Shown one piece after another: positions 26,544 through 36,326 of a stretch of 64,000 nt of DNA. The notes under the pieces were generated by a model, which saw only the letters and a program-made list of their open reading frames with translations, had not been told where the DNA came from and did not search any database. Position 1 is the stretch's first letter. Each line of letters starts with the position of its first letter. Location: NCBI GenBank assembly GCA_900318445.1, contig ONKO01000010.1:1-64000 (forward strand), in the 5' to 3' direction. The DNA is from an uncultured Bacteroidales bacterium (lineage in GTDB: Bacteria > Bacteroidota > Bacteroidia > Bacteroidales > UBA932). Both the position numbers and the translations under genes were made by a program.

Positions 26544-26971
26544 TTGCAGGGGATTTTGTCAATGCGCTTCTGGTGCCGGCCCCCTTCGAAAGGAGTATCC
26601 AGCCAGGCGCGTACGATGGCCGATGCCATGGCATAACTGACAAAACGGGCCGGCAGCACCAGCACGTTGGCATTGTTGTGCTGGGCGACGAGCTTGCCGA
26701 TGGCCGTCCCCCAGGCCAGTCCCGCGCGGATGCCCTGATGCTTGTTCAGCGTCATGGCCATGCCGTTGCCGGTACCGCAAAGGGCGATGCCGAGGTCTAC
26801 CTCGCCGCCCTCGACGGCCGATGCCAGCCGATGCGCATAGTCCGGATAATCCACACTGTCCGGAGTATCCGTTCCAAAATTGACTACCTCGATGCCTTTA
26901 TTCTGGAGCATTTTGACCAGCTTGAACTTATAGTCCACGCCAGCGTGGTCGTTGCAGATACCAATTTTCAT
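26540..26971 (-). CDS. rpiB: Ribose-5-phosphate isomerase B / sugar isomerase RpiB family
   Basis: 143 aa. Interconverts ribose 5-phosphate and ribulose 5-phosphate in the pentose phosphate pathway. Active-site Cys65 in CGTGNG, NDHAG at the N-terminus and LNKHQGIRAGL are as in RpiB. The start at 26971 gives the family-typical MKIGICNDHAG; codons further upstream add AT-rich non-conserved sequence. LacA/B-type isomerases are close relatives, so the substrate is not fully certain. Confidence 0.93.
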   Translation of the reverse strand: MKIGICNDHAGVDYKFKLVKMLQNKGIEVVNFGTDTPDSVDYPDYAHRLASAVEGGEVDLGIALCGTGNGMAMTLNKHQGIRAGLAWGTAIGKLVAQHNNANVLVLPARFVSYAMASAIVRAWLDTPFEGGRHQKRIDKIPCK

Positions 26972-27023
26972 AGCGTTCACGATTGATTCCGCAAATATAC
27001 AAAAAAAAGGAGAGGAAAAGATA

Positions 27024-27054
27024 TTGTAGTTTTGCATAATTTCCATTATTTTTG
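27024..27054 (+). promoter_or_regulatory. Probable promoter of the GH-like lipoprotein gene
   Basis: TTG (27024-27026), 20 bases, TATTTTTG (27047-27054). A second -7-like TAGTTTTG overlaps at 27027-27034. Confidence 0.5.
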
Positions 27055-27088
27055 CAAGTCGAAAAAACGAAGCGCATACCGTTTAAGC

Positions 27089-28180
27089 ATGAAGCCCAAC
27101 GCCTTAGCAATCATAGCATTCCTCGTTCTCATGGCCGCCTGTTCCGCCCCCATGGAAACGCGCACACCCATTTACGTGTGGCAGTCCATCAACAGCCATG
27201 TTAACCCGGACACGCTCCAGGCCAGCTTCCACGAATGGAAAGGCCACGGAGTGACGGGTGTCTGCATCGAGTGCAAGGATCTGGACCTCATTCGTGACGT
27301 ATCGGCCCGCGCCCACGCGGAAGGGCTGGAGTACCATGCCTGGGTTCCCTCCATGATGAGGAAAGACATGCCCCACGAGTGGTATGCCGTAAACCGGCTG
27401 GGCCAGAGCTCGGACCAGCACCCTTCCTATATAGACAACTACCGCTTCCTGGATCCCGCCAACCCCGACGTGCAGGCTTTCCTGGAAGAGAAATACCTGG
27501 AAGTGGCCCGCATCCCCGACGTGGACTATGTGCGCCTGGATTTCATCCGCTACCCGGACGTCATCCTGCCCCACGCCCTGACCGAAATCTACGGAACGGA
27601 TAACGACCAGGGCGAATATGCCCCCGCAGACTACTGCTACTGCGACAACTGCGCCCGCATCTTCATGGAGCAGACCGGCATTGACATCCGCCACGTGGAA
27701 GACCCTTCCACCGTGTTCCAGTGGGCCCAGTTCCGCTGTGACCAGCTCACCCTGTTCGTGGACCGCATGGCACGCGCCATTCACCAGGTGGGCAAGAAGG
27801 TGAGCGTGGACGTATTCCCCGGCCCCATTTCCTATGCAGAACGCATGGTCCGCCAGCAGTGGAACCAGTGGACGGTGGACATGTTCTTTCCCATGAACTA
27901 CAACGCCTACTACGACGAAGGCCTGGACTGGCTCTGCAGCGTAGTTTCCGAAGAAGTGGAAGCGGCCGGTCATATACCCGTGATGAGCGGTCTACGCATT
28001 TGCCGGGATTGGGAACACCGTGATGAATACACTCACCCCAAGGATGGCGGCCTCACGCCCTCAGAGATTGGTACGGCCGTAAAAAACTCCCTGGAAGCCG
28101 GTGCCAGCGGCATTTGCCTTCTCAGCGCCTACCGCATGACCCCCGAACACTGGGCGGCCCTGGAAGAAGCCCTTAAATAA
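27089..28180 (+). CDS. Family-10-like putative glycoside hydrolase lipoprotein
   Basis: 363 aa. Lipoprotein signal (IIAFLVLMAACSA). The mature part looks like a TIM-barrel glycosidase of the GHL10/DUF4015 type: IYVWQSINSHVNPDTLQ, VTGVCIECKD, VDYVRLDFIRYPD, VSVDVFPGPIS, VDMFFPMNYN and SGICLLSAY follow the beta strands. The Asp/Glu set in VRLDFIRYPD and the CYCDNCARIF cysteine cluster are conspicuous. No polysaccharide substrate can be assigned. Start at 27089 is chosen for the signal peptide and the promoter upstream. Confidence 0.65.
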   Translation: MKPNALAIIAFLVLMAACSAPMETRTPIYVWQSINSHVNPDTLQASFHEWKGHGVTGVCIECKDLDLIRDVSARAHAEGLEYHAWVPSMMRKDMPHEWYAVNRLGQSSDQHPSYIDNYRFLDPANPDVQAFLEEKYLEVARIPDVDYVRLDFIRYPDVILPHALTEIYGTDNDQGEYAPADYCYCDNCARIFMEQTGIDIRHVEDPSTVFQWAQFRCDQLTLFVDRMARAIHQVGKKVSVDVFPGPISYAERMVRQQWNQWTVDMFFPMNYNAYYDEGLDWLCSVVSEEVEAAGHIPVMSGLRICRDWEHRDEYTHPKDGGLTPSEIGTAVKNSLEAGASGICLLSAYRMTPEHWAALEEALK

Positions 28181-28182
28181 TA

Positions 28183-28214
28183 TTTGGCAAATCCGAATAT
28201 TTTACTTAATTTTG
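28183..28214 (+). promoter_or_regulatory. Promoter of rpsO
   Basis: TTTG (28183-28186), 20 bases, TAATTTTG (28207-28214): full consensus. The leader to the ATG at 28274 is about 53 bases. Confidence 0.8.
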
Positions 28215-28224
28215 CAAGCTTTTT

Positions 28225-28241
28225 TGCGGGAAGGTCCCGCA
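28225..28241 (+). promoter_or_regulatory. Hairpin at the 5' end of the rpsO leader
   Basis: TGCGGGA (28225-28231) pairs with TCCCGCA (28235-28241) around a 3-base loop, starting within a few bases of the predicted transcript start. It could protect the mRNA or take part in S15 feedback; no family model is claimed. Confidence 0.5.
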
Positions 28242-28273
28242 GAACCTTATAACCAAACAAAACTCATTGCACA

Positions 28274-28549
28274 ATGGCAGAATATTTACAGCCTGAGAAA
28301 AAGCAAGAGATTTTCGCGAAGTACGGAAAGTCCAATAAGGACACCGGCTCCCCTGAGAGTCAGGTTGCTTTATTTTCCTACCGTATCGCTCACCTGACTG
28401 AGCACGTGAAGAAGAACAAGAAAGACGTGGTAACGCGTCGCAGCCTTCTTCGCCTGGTCAGCAAGCGCCGCCAGCTTCTGAACTATCTTCAGAAAGTTGA
28501 CATTGAGAGATACCGCGCTATCGTGAAGGAGCTGGGTCTCCGCCGATAA
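28274..28549 (+). CDS. rpsO: 30S ribosomal protein S15
   Basis: 91 aa. Binds the central domain of 16S rRNA early in 30S assembly. [22 protein letters not shown] and the C-terminal [18 protein letters not shown] are the family core. Its position before pnp is widely conserved, and a terminator-like hairpin separates the two. Confidence 0.97.
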   Translation: MAEYLQPEKKQEIFAKYGKSNKDTGSPESQVALFSYRIAHLTEHVKKNKKDVVTRRSLLRLVSKRRQLLNYLQKVDIERYRAIVKELGLRR

Positions 28550-28570
28550 GCATCAGGATAGGGAAAAACG

Positions 28571-28604
28571 GGGGTACGGATGCAAGGCATCCTACCCCTT
28601 TTTT
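28571..28604 (+). terminator. Terminator or attenuator between rpsO and pnp
   Basis: GGGGTA (28571-28576) and GGATGC (28578-28583) pair with GCATCC (28587-28592) and TACCCC (28593-28598), with one bulged C, followed by TTTTTT. Partial read-through would feed pnp. Confidence 0.8.
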
Positions 28605-28656
28605 AGTAAAATCGTTCCATAGGGGAACAGACGAAATACGACGAAACAATAAAGAA

Positions 28657-31011
28657 ATGAACATTATCAAGAAGACCATTGAATTGCCCGACGGTCGGGT
28701 AATCGAGATCGAGACCGGCAAACTGGCCAAACAGGCCGCCGGTTCTGCCGTTGTGAAAATGGGCGGCACCATGCTGCTCGCCACGGTCACCTGTGCCACA
28801 GAGGTGAAAGAGGGCACCGACTTCATGCCCCTTACCGTGGATTACCGTGAGAAATACTACGCCGCCGGCCGTTTCCCCGGAGGCTTCCTGAAAAGGGAGA
28901 GCCGCCCCTCGGACTACGAGGTGCTCATCGCCCGCCTGGTGGACCGTCCCATCCGTCCGCTCTGGCCCTCCGACTTCCACCTGGAGGTTTTCGTTAACGT
29001 GATGCTCATCTCGGCCGAGAAAGACATCCAGCCCGATGCCCTCGCCGGTCTGGCAGCATCGGCCGCCCTTGCCACCTCCGACCTTCCCTTCGGCGGTCCT
29101 GTGAGCGAGGTGCGCGTTTCCCGCATTGACGGCAAGTTTGTCATCAACCCGGGCTTCGAGGACAACAAGAGAGCAGACCTTGACCTGATGGTCGCCGCCA
29201 CCGAAGAGAACATCATGATGGTGGAAGGCGAAATGAACGAGGTTTCCGAGCACGACATGCTGGAGGCCATCAAGTTCGCCCACGAAGAAATCAAGAAGCA
29301 CTGCCGCGTGCAGAAGGAGCTCATGAAGGAGCTGGGTACCGACGTGAACAAGCGTGACTACCCGCACGACGAAGAAGACGAGGCCCTGAAGACCGCTGTG
29401 CACGAGGCCTGCTACAACAAGTGCTACGAGCTCGCAAAGAGCGCCAAGCCCAAGCACGAGCGCGAGGACGGCTTCAACGCTATCCGCGACGAGTTCAAGG
29501 CCCAGTTCTCCGAGGAAGACCTGGAGCTCAAGGGTGCCATGATTGACCGCTACTACCACGACGTGGAGAAAGAGGCCATGCGTAACCTCGTCCTGGACGA
29601 AGGCAAGCGCCTGGACGGCCGCGCCACCAACGAGGTGCGCCCCATCTGGTGCGAGGTAGACTATCTGCCCTGCGCCCACGGCAGCGCCATCTTCACCCGC
29701 GGTGAAACCCAGTCCCTCGCTACCGTAACCCTCGGTACCAAGATGGACATGAAGGAGATGGACGAGGTTCTCATCCAGGACGACCAGCAGTTTGTCCTGC
29801 ACTACAACTTCCCTCCCTTCGCTACCGGCGAGGCCAAGCCTCAGCGCAGCACCGGCCGTCGTGAGATAGGTCACGGCAACCTCGCCATGCGCGCCCTCAA
29901 GCCCGTGATTCCCACGGCTCCCGAATTCCCCTACGCCGTACGCGTAGTTTCCGATATCCTGGAATCCAACGGTTCCTCCTCCATGGCTTCCGTCTGCGGC
30001 GGCTGCCTGGCCCTCATGGATGCCGGTGTCAAGATCAAGAAGCCGGTAGCCGGCGTGGCCATGGGCCTCATCACCGACGAGACGCACCCCAACGACCGTT
30101 ATGCCATCCTCACCGATATCCTCGGAGACGAAGACCACCTCGGTGACATGGACTTCAAGGTAACCGGTACCAAGGACGGTATCACCGCCACCCAGATGGA
30201 TATCAAGGTGGACGGCCTGTCCTACGAAGTACTGGAGAAAGCCCTGGAGCAGGCCCGTCAGGGTCGTCTGCACATCATGGGTGAAATGCTCAAGACCATC
30301 CCCGAGCCCCGCGAGGACTTCAAGCCCTTCGTACCCCGCATGGTCCAGATCGAAGTGGCTTCCGAGTTCATCGGCGCCATCATCGGCAAGGGTGGCGAGA
30401 CCATCCAGGGCATGCAGAAGGAATTCGGCACCACCATCACCATCGACGAGGTGGACAACGGAGACGGAACCACCAAGGGTGTTGTGGATATCTTCGGCAC
30501 CGACAAGGCTGCCATGGATGCCACCCTCGAGCGCATCAAGGGTATCTGCGCCGTTCCCGAGGCCGGCACTGTTTACCACGGCAAGGTGGTGAGCATCCTG
30601 GAATTCGGCGCCTTCATCGAGATCCTGCCCGGTAAGGAAGGCCTGCTCCATGTGAGCGAGATTGCCTGGGGCAAGACCGAAAAGGTGGAAGACGTCCTCA
30701 AGGTTGGCGACGAGGTAGACGTAAAACTCCTCGAGATTGATGCCAAGACCGGCAAGATGCGCCTTTCCATGCGCGCTCTCACCGAGAAGCCCGAAGGTTA
30801 TGTGGAGCCCAAGCGTGAGCCCCGCGGTCCCCGCCGCGAGGGTGACCGTGGCCCGCGCCGCGAAGGCGACCGCCGCGAAGGCGACCGCCGCGAAGGACGT
30901 GGCCCTCGCCGTGACGGAGACCGTGGTCCCCGCCATGAGGGTGGCGACAAGCCCCGCAGGCCCCGCTTCGAAAACGAAGAGAACAAGGGCAGCGAGCCCG
31001 ACACCTTCTAA
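28657..31011 (+). CDS. pnp: Polyribonucleotide nucleotidyltransferase (PNPase)
   Basis: 784 aa. Phosphorolytic 3'-5' exoribonuclease of mRNA decay. Two RNase PH-like halves (about 1-220 with FPGGFLKRE; about 310-540 with [15 protein letters not shown]), KH domain with IIGKGGETI (about 575) and S1 domain (about 625-695). The C-terminal tail (about 700-784) is low in complexity, dominated by Arg, Gly, Asp and Glu (RREGD units), and is probably disordered and RNA-binding. It is followed by a strong terminator. Confidence 0.97.
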   Translation: MNIIKKTIELPDGRVIEIETGKLAKQAAGSAVVKMGGTMLLATVTCATEVKEGTDFMPLTVDYREKYYAAGRFPGGFLKRESRPSDYEVLIARLVDRPIRPLWPSDFHLEVFVNVMLISAEKDIQPDALAGLAASAALATSDLPFGGPVSEVRVSRIDGKFVINPGFEDNKRADLDLMVAATEENIMMVEGEMNEVSEHDMLEAIKFAHEEIKKHCRVQKELMKELGTDVNKRDYPHDEEDEALKTAVHEACYNKCYELAKSAKPKHEREDGFNAIRDEFKAQFSEEDLELKGAMIDRYYHDVEKEAMRNLVLDEGKRLDGRATNEVRPIWCEVDYLPCAHGSAIFTRGETQSLATVTLGTKMDMKEMDEVLIQDDQQFVLHYNFPPFATGEAKPQRSTGRREIGHGNLAMRALKPVIPTAPEFPYAVRVVSDILESNGSSSMASVCGGCLALMDAGVKIKKPVAGVAMGLITDETHPNDRYAILTDILGDEDHLGDMDFKVTGTKDGITATQMDIKVDGLSYEVLEKALEQARQGRLHIMGEMLKTIPEPREDFKPFVPRMVQIEVASEFIGAIIGKGGETIQGMQKEFGTTITIDEVDNGDGTTKGVVDIFGTDKAAMDATLERIKGICAVPEAGTVYHGKVVSILEFGAFIEILPGKEGLLHVSEIAWGKTEKVEDVLKVGDEVDVKLLEIDAKTGKMRLSMRALTEKPEGYVEPKREPRGPRREGDRGPRREGDRREGDRREGRGPRRDGDRGPRHEGGDKPRRPRFENEENKGSEPDTF
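30856..30898 (+). repeat. 15-base tandem repeat coding RREGD in the pnp tail
   Basis: The unit CGCCGCGAAGGCGAC occurs twice in full plus a 13-base third copy ending in GGAC. It keeps the reading frame, so copy number can vary without harm. Confidence 0.85.
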
Positions 31012-31020
31012 GTAAAAAAA

Positions 31021-31057
31021 AAAGAGTGACTCCGTAAGCGAGTCACTCTTTTTTTTT
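31021..31057 (+). terminator. Terminator of pnp
   Basis: AAAGAGTGACTC (31021-31032) pairs with GAGTCACTCTTT (31040-31051), 7-base loop, then further T residues to 31057. Confidence 0.92.
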
Positions 31058-31064
31058 ATATTTG
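31057..31064 (+). promoter_or_regulatory. -7 element of the ECF sigma gene
   Basis: TATATTTG starts at the end of the pnp terminator T run and lies 17 bases before the ATG at 31082. A matching TTTG is not clear. Confidence 0.45.
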
Positions 31065-31081
31065 CGGCGAAGAAGCTGAAA

Positions 31082-31636
31082 ATGACCGGCGAAAAAGAAA
31101 AATACCTGGTTTTGTCTGACAGTGAACTCACCGCCGCTATCCGCGACGGGGACGATCGCGCTTTCGACGCCCTTTTCCTGCGCTGGTACCCCCAGGTGCG
31201 CCGTTTTCTCCTCACACTGGTAAAGGAAACGTCCCTCTCCGAAGACCTCGCGCAGGGCGTATTCATGAAGCTGTGGCTTTTCCGTAGCAGACTGAACCCT
31301 TCCCAGTCCCTTAAGAACTACCTCATGGTACTGGCGCGGAATGCTGCCCTGGATTTCTTCCGGTCCAAGTATCATACCCTTGAGGCCGATGTCGCTACCC
31401 CGCCCGAGGAAACCGCCCCCGAACGCACCGAGCAAAAGGCCGAATTCACCGAGATCAATATCCGCATCCGTCAGGCGGTAAAGGAAATGCCCGCCCAGCG
31501 CCAGGAAGTTTTCCTCATGAGCCGCGTCCAGCACCTTTCCAACGAGGAAATCGCCCATAAACTGGGCCTCAGCGTGCGCACCGTGGAAAAGCACATCCAA
31601 CTGGCCTTGAAAGATCTTCGCATTTTTTTGAATTAA
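31082..31636 (+). CDS. ECF sigma factor (FecI/Bacteroidetes type)
   Basis: 184 aa. Region 2 spans about 30-75 (FLRWYPQVRRFL, SEDLAQGVFMKLW) and region 4 about 130-180 (MPAQRQEVFLMSRVQHLSNEEIAHKLG with a helix-turn-helix LSVRTVEKHIQLALK). It is followed by an anti-sigma gene and a SusC receptor with an STN domain. This is the standard trans-envelope relay in which the loaded receptor signals through FecR to free the sigma factor. Confidence 0.93.
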   Translation: MTGEKEKYLVLSDSELTAAIRDGDDRAFDALFLRWYPQVRRFLLTLVKETSLSEDLAQGVFMKLWLFRSRLNPSQSLKNYLMVLARNAALDFFRSKYHTLEADVATPPEETAPERTEQKAEFTEINIRIRQAVKEMPAQRQEVFLMSRVQHLSNEEIAHKLGLSVRTVEKHIQLALKDLRIFLN

Positions 31637-31690
31637 GCGTTACGTAGGAGCGCCCGTTCATTCGTTCTTTAAGAGAAAAACAAGAACGAC

Positions 31691-32677
31691 ATGAACAACG
31701 CAATCACTCCCCAAACCATCCAGGACTATTTGAAAGGCAGGCTCACCGGGCCCGAGCAGGCCCGCGTGCAGGAATACCTGGCCACCCACATGGAAGACCC
31801 CGAGGTGCAGAAGCTCCTGGACAGCTGGTTTGACGATTGCCGCCAGGAAAGCGACGCCTCCGGCCGGGAAGCCCTGCGGGCCACCCGCGAGCGCCTGGGC
31901 ATTTCCCGCAAACCCGTCCGTCTCACCGGCTGGCTGGTTGCAGCTGCCGTGGTCCTTCTCATGGCCCTCCCCTTCACCTTCCGCGCCGGCTACAACACCC
32001 ACCCTGAGACCGCTCCTGTTGCCTGGAACGAAGTCACCGTTCCCATTGCCGAAACCCGCGAAGTCACACTCCCCGACGGCACCGTCCTCACCCTCAACGC
32101 CGGATCCCGCGTCACCTGGCCCGATTCATTCCAGGCCGACAAACGCGAAATCTTCCTGGATGGTGAGGTGCTGGCCCAAGTTGCAAAGAATCCCGAAAAG
32201 CCCTTTATCATCCACTCCGGAGACATTAAAGTAAGCGTATACGGCACCATCTTCGACTTCAAGTCCTACCGGGACGCTTCCGTAGTAGAAGTCATGCTGC
32301 GCGAAGGTTCCGTGGGCCTGGACGTCCCTGCCGGAGAGGGCCGAAGGGAGGTACGCCTCACCCCGGGAGACGTGATCCAGTACAACCGCGAGGGCGGAGA
32401 TGTCACCCTCAGCCGTGTTTCTCCCGAAGACTTCAAGACTTTTGCCGACGACCGCTCCTTCAGTTTCATCAACATTCCCCTCAAGGACATTGCCGCCAAC
32501 CTGGAACGCTCCTTCGGCACCCCCATCGTCATAGCCGATGAGCGCATCGCCAACCAACGTTTCCTGGCCTTCTTCACCAACGGGGAAAGCCTGGACACCA
32601 TCCTCAAACTGCTGGCCCGCAACGGCAACCTCCGCATAAGCCGCAGCGGCAGCATGGTCTACCTGCACCGGAAGTGA
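31691..32677 (+). CDS. FecR-type anti-sigma factor
   Basis: 328 aa. A cytoplasmic N-terminus (about 1-75) binds the sigma factor. One membrane segment (GWLVAAAVVLLMALPF, about 79-94) is followed by a periplasmic FecR domain (EVTLPDGTVLTLNAGSRVTWPD, REIFLDGEVLAQVAKN) and a C-terminal STN-like module (SFSFINIPLKDIAANLERSF). The 54-base gap after the sigma gene holds a small hairpin (CGTTCTT/AAGAACG at 31663-31688). Confidence 0.93.
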   Translation: MNNAITPQTIQDYLKGRLTGPEQARVQEYLATHMEDPEVQKLLDSWFDDCRQESDASGREALRATRERLGISRKPVRLTGWLVAAAVVLLMALPFTFRAGYNTHPETAPVAWNEVTVPIAETREVTLPDGTVLTLNAGSRVTWPDSFQADKREIFLDGEVLAQVAKNPEKPFIIHSGDIKVSVYGTIFDFKSYRDASVVEVMLREGSVGLDVPAGEGRREVRLTPGDVIQYNREGGDVTLSRVSPEDFKTFADDRSFSFINIPLKDIAANLERSFGTPIVIADERIANQRFLAFFTNGESLDTILKLLARNGNLRISRSGSMVYLHRK

Positions 32678-32732
32678 CGCTCCCTTCCCCAGCCCATCAA
32701 CACTATTCAACAACATAACCCATAATTAACAC

Positions 32733-35700
32733 ATGAGCAAAACAGTTTTACAGCGCTTTACGCGCATGGCAATGCTGTTGGCAGTCCTGTTGCTTCCGCT
32801 GAGCCTCCACGCCCAGAACATGACGCTCCAGCTGAAAGATGTGACTGTCCAGGAGGCGGTAACCCGCCTTCAGTCGCAGGGTAACTACACCATTGTCGTG
32901 AACTCCGAAGTGGTGGACCTTCAGAAGCGGATTACCGTCTCGGCCAAAGACCAGCCGCTTGACAAAGTACTCGCCCAGATCTTTGCCGGGCAGAATGTAG
33001 AATTCGTCATCAACGGAAACTCCGTTTCGGTGAATCGCAAAAGCGCCCAGCCGGCCAGCCAGGAAACCAGTTTCCACGGTTTCGTGACCGACCGTAACGG
33101 CGAGCCGCTCATCGGCGCCTCCGTTTTTGAGAAGAAAAGCGGCAAATACGCCCTTACGGACGAGAAAGGTGCCTTCTTCATGAACGGTATCCGTTTCCCT
33201 GCTATCTTTACGGTATCCTACCTGGGCTTTGACGACCAGGAGGTCACTCTCACCGGCCGTGAGCGACAACCCTACACCATTGTGATGACCAGCGAGAACA
33301 CGGTACTGGACGAGCTGGTGGTTGTAGGATACGGCACCCAGAAGCGCGTAAACCTCACCGGCGCCGTGTCTGTGATTGATGGCGCCACGCTCAACCAGCG
33401 CCCCGTGACCAACACGGCCATGGCCCTGCAGGGAGCCGATCCTTCCATCGTGCTCACGAATGGGAACGGCTCCATCGAAGCCAACGAGTACAGCCTCTCG
33501 GTCCGCGGTAAGGTATCCCTCAACTCCGGCAGCCCGCTCGTGCTCGTTGACGGCGTCGAAGGCAGCCTGTCACTGGTGAACCCCAACGATATCGAGAGCA
33601 TTTCTGTCCTCAAGGATGCATCGGCCTGCGCCATCTACGGTGCGAAGGCATCGGCCGGCGTAATCCTGGTGAACACCAAGAGCGGCGACGGCGAAGAAGG
33701 AAAGGCCTCCGTCAACTACAACGGCCGCTTCTCGCTCACGAGCAATACCACCTCCACCGACTTCATGACCACCGCCTACGACTACGTCATGATGACGAAT
33801 ACGTTTAACCAGACACTCCAGGGAAACCCCGCCTGGACCTTCTCCGACGAGCAGATTCAGATGATGTATGACCGTCGGGCCGATGCCACTGAAAACCCCG
33901 CACGTCCGTGGGTTCTCCCTGACGCCACCGGTACCAATACCTACCTGTACCTGGGTAACTTCGACTGGTATGGATACCTCTTCAAGAGAACTCGTCCCGA
34001 GACCGAGCACAACATCTCCGTCAAGGGCGGCACCAAGAAGATGAACTACTATGTGAGTGGCCGTTACCTCTACCGCGAAGGCCTGTTCAATCAGGGCGCC
34101 GAAGACAAGGTGAATAACTTCTCCTTCCGCGCCAAACTTAACGCCGAGATTACCCCCTGGCTGCATTACTCCAACAACATCTCCTACGAAAAGTCCAACT
34201 ACAGGTATGGCGGATTCTGGGAGCAGGATGGACAGGGAGGCCTGGTCGAGGCCGGTATCCTCTGGAATACCACCCAGAACGTGGGTCCATTCTATGTCCC
34301 CTTCAACCCCGACGGCACGGTGAACATCCAGCCGGGCTACATGTACGGCGCCACCTCTCCCCTTTTCAGCGGCCGTGGCGGCGTATGGATGAATGACGCC
34401 AACAAGAACGCCCACCTCAAGAACGCCCTCACCCTGACCAACCGCTTCACCTTCACCATCGCGAAGGGGCTGAAGTTTGTGGCCGATTACACCTATCGCC
34501 GCAACGACAACCTGAACACCTACCGCAGCCTTCCCACGCCCAACTGCTACGACAACGCCAACAAGCGCATGTACGTCGGTAACGGACTGGACGGCGGTTA
34601 TTTCAGCAACGGTTCCGTGTATGACTTCTACCGGGAGGTCCGCTACTATCAGGACGGTCACGTAGTCAACGGCTACTTCTCCTACGACGGTTCCTTCGGC
34701 AAGCACAATGTGGCTGCCACCCTGGGCGCCAACTTCGACGACTACCGTTCCTCCAACCTCACTGTGCACCAGAAGGGTTCCCTCAGCGAATCCCTGTCCT
34801 ATATCAACCTGGCATCGGCCACCGAAATCTCCACACTCGCAGAAAGCAACAGCTCCTACCGTACGCTAGGCTTCTTCGGCCGTATCAATTATAACTACGC
34901 AGAGAAGTACCTCCTGGAAATCTCCGGCCGCTACGACGGAACTTCCCGCTTCCCGAAGAATCACCGCTGGGGCTTCTTCCCCTCCGCATCGGCCGGCTGG
35001 CGTATCAGTGAGGAGCCCTTCTGGGCTCCCATCAAGGATACCTGGAACAAGGCCAAGCTCCGTCTGAGCTATGGTACCCTGGGCAACCAGCAGGTGAGCA
35101 ATTACTACTACTTCGACACCATCTCCCTGTCCAAGCTTTCCTATTCCTTCAACGGAACGGATGCCGCCCAGCGAGCCACCATGTCTTCCCCCGTTTCCAG
35201 CGGACTCACCTGGGAGACCGTCATTTCCTACAACGTCGGTCTGGACCTGGGCTTTTTCAAGGACCGGCTGAATATTACGGCCGATGCCTATATCCGGGAC
35301 ACGAAGGACATGCTTACCAAGTCCATGACCCTTCCGAACGTCTATGGTGAAAGCGCTCCCAAGGAAAACGCAGCCGACCTGCGCACCAGAGGTTATGAAA
35401 TCTCCGTGAGCTGGCACGATGCCCTGAAAGTGAACGGCAAACCCCTCTACTACGGAGTTACCGCCACCCTGGGTGACAACATTACCAAAATCACCAAGTT
35501 CAACAATCCCACCAACCTCCTCACCGACAACTACGTAGGCAAGACCCTCGGCGAAATCTGGGGTTTCCATGTGATTGGCCTGTTCGACAGCGACGAAGCT
35601 GCCGCCGCCTGGGCCGATGAATACGACCTCAGTGTGGTAAACAAGGCCGAACTCGCCTGCAAGGCCCCTTTCAACAAGGTGCTCGCCGGCGACATGCAGT

Positions 35701-36308
35701 TCGAAAACCTGGACGGCGAAACGCACATGAAGGACGGCAAGCCGGCCATCAACACCGGTTCCAATACCCTGGAGGATCCTGGTGACCGCCGCGTTATCGG
35801 TAACAGCCTTCCCCGTTACCGCTACTCCCTGAAGGGCGATTTCTCCTGGAACGGAATCGACCTGAGCATCTTCTTCCAGGGCGTAGGCAAATGCGACTGG
35901 TATCCCGATGCCAACTGCGTATACTTCTGGGGCCCCTACTCCTACAGAAGACCTACGTTCATCCCCACAGACATGCAGAAAAACTGCTGGACCGAGGAAA
36001 ATCCTGCCGGATACTTTCCCCGCCAGCGAGCCCAGCTGGTCAAAAACAGCGTCGTGAACGACCGCTATCTCCAGAATGCCGCCTACCTGCGTCTGAAGAA
36101 CCTCACCATCGGCTACACCATTCCCTTCAAGGGTGCGGCTATCCAGAAGTGCCGCGTGTACTTCAGCGGAGAAAACCTGTTCTACCTGTCTCCGATGAAA
36201 AAGTACACCAACACCGTGGATCCCGAAGTGGCAACGACCTCGGCTTATGGCGACTGCCTGTATCCATATGCCAAGACCTTCACCTTCGGCGTAGACATTA
36301 CATTCTAA
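32733..36308 (+). CDS. SusC-type TonB-dependent receptor with STN signalling domain
   Basis: 1191 aa. Signal peptide (1-27), STN/secretin domain (about 29-100, TLQLKDVTVQEAVTRLQ), carboxypeptidase-regulatory-like beta sandwich (about 112-185), the SusC box DELVVVGYGTQKRVNLTGAVS-like segment near 198, plug domain, and a long 22-strand barrel ending in FTFGVDITF. It imports a ligand presented by the SusD partner across the outer membrane. The STN domain links it to the FecR/sigma pair just upstream. It follows fecR by 55 bases. Confidence 0.96.
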   Translation: MSKTVLQRFTRMAMLLAVLLLPLSLHAQNMTLQLKDVTVQEAVTRLQSQGNYTIVVNSEVVDLQKRITVSAKDQPLDKVLAQIFAGQNVEFVINGNSVSVNRKSAQPASQETSFHGFVTDRNGEPLIGASVFEKKSGKYALTDEKGAFFMNGIRFPAIFTVSYLGFDDQEVTLTGRERQPYTIVMTSENTVLDELVVVGYGTQKRVNLTGAVSVIDGATLNQRPVTNTAMALQGADPSIVLTNGNGSIEANEYSLSVRGKVSLNSGSPLVLVDGVEGSLSLVNPNDIESISVLKDASACAIYGAKASAGVILVNTKSGDGEEGKASVNYNGRFSLTSNTTSTDFMTTAYDYVMMTNTFNQTLQGNPAWTFSDEQIQMMYDRRADATENPARPWVLPDATGTNTYLYLGNFDWYGYLFKRTRPETEHNISVKGGTKKMNYYVSGRYLYREGLFNQGAEDKVNNFSFRAKLNAEITPWLHYSNNISYEKSNYRYGGFWEQDGQGGLVEAGILWNTTQNVGPFYVPFNPDGTVNIQPGYMYGATSPLFSGRGGVWMNDANKNAHLKNALTLTNRFTFTIAKGLKFVADYTYRRNDNLNTYRSLPTPNCYDNANKRMYVGNGLDGGYFSNGSVYDFYREVRYYQDGHVVNGYFSYDGSFGKHNVAATLGANFDDYRSSNLTVHQKGSLSESLSYINLASATEISTLAESNSSYRTLGFFGRINYNYAEKYLLEISGRYDGTSRFPKNHRWGFFPSASAGWRISEEPFWAPIKDTWNKAKLRLSYGTLGNQQVSNYYYFDTISLSKLSYSFNGTDAAQRATMSSPVSSGLTWETVISYNVGLDLGFFKDRLNITADAYIRDTKDMLTKSMTLPNVYGESAPKENAADLRTRGYEISVSWHDALKVNGKPLYYGVTATLGDNITKITKFNNPTNLLTDNYVGKTLGEIWGFHVIGLFDSDEAAAAWADEYDLSVVNKAELACKAPFNKVLAGDMQFENLDGETHMKDGKPAINTGSNTLEDPGDRRVIGNSLPRYRYSLKGDFSWNGIDLSIFFQGVGKCDWYPDANCVYFWGPYSYRRPTFIPTDMQKNCWTEENPAGYFPRQRAQLVKNSVVNDRYLQNAAYLRLKNLTIGYTIPFKGAAIQKCRVYFSGENLFYLSPMKKYTNTVDPEVATTSAYGDCLYPYAKTFTFGVDITF

Positions 36309-36326
36309 TTACAGGAGGAAAGAAAT

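Noticed and set aside
28603-31266. An 887-codon open frame on the minus strand opposite pnp, and similar long antisense frames (e.g. 238-2049, 40634-43093, 44714-46750)
   Set aside because: They are shadows caused by GC-rich third positions. The sense frames encode recognisable proteins with conserved motifs, and the antisense products have skewed, His/Val/Gly-rich composition without domains.
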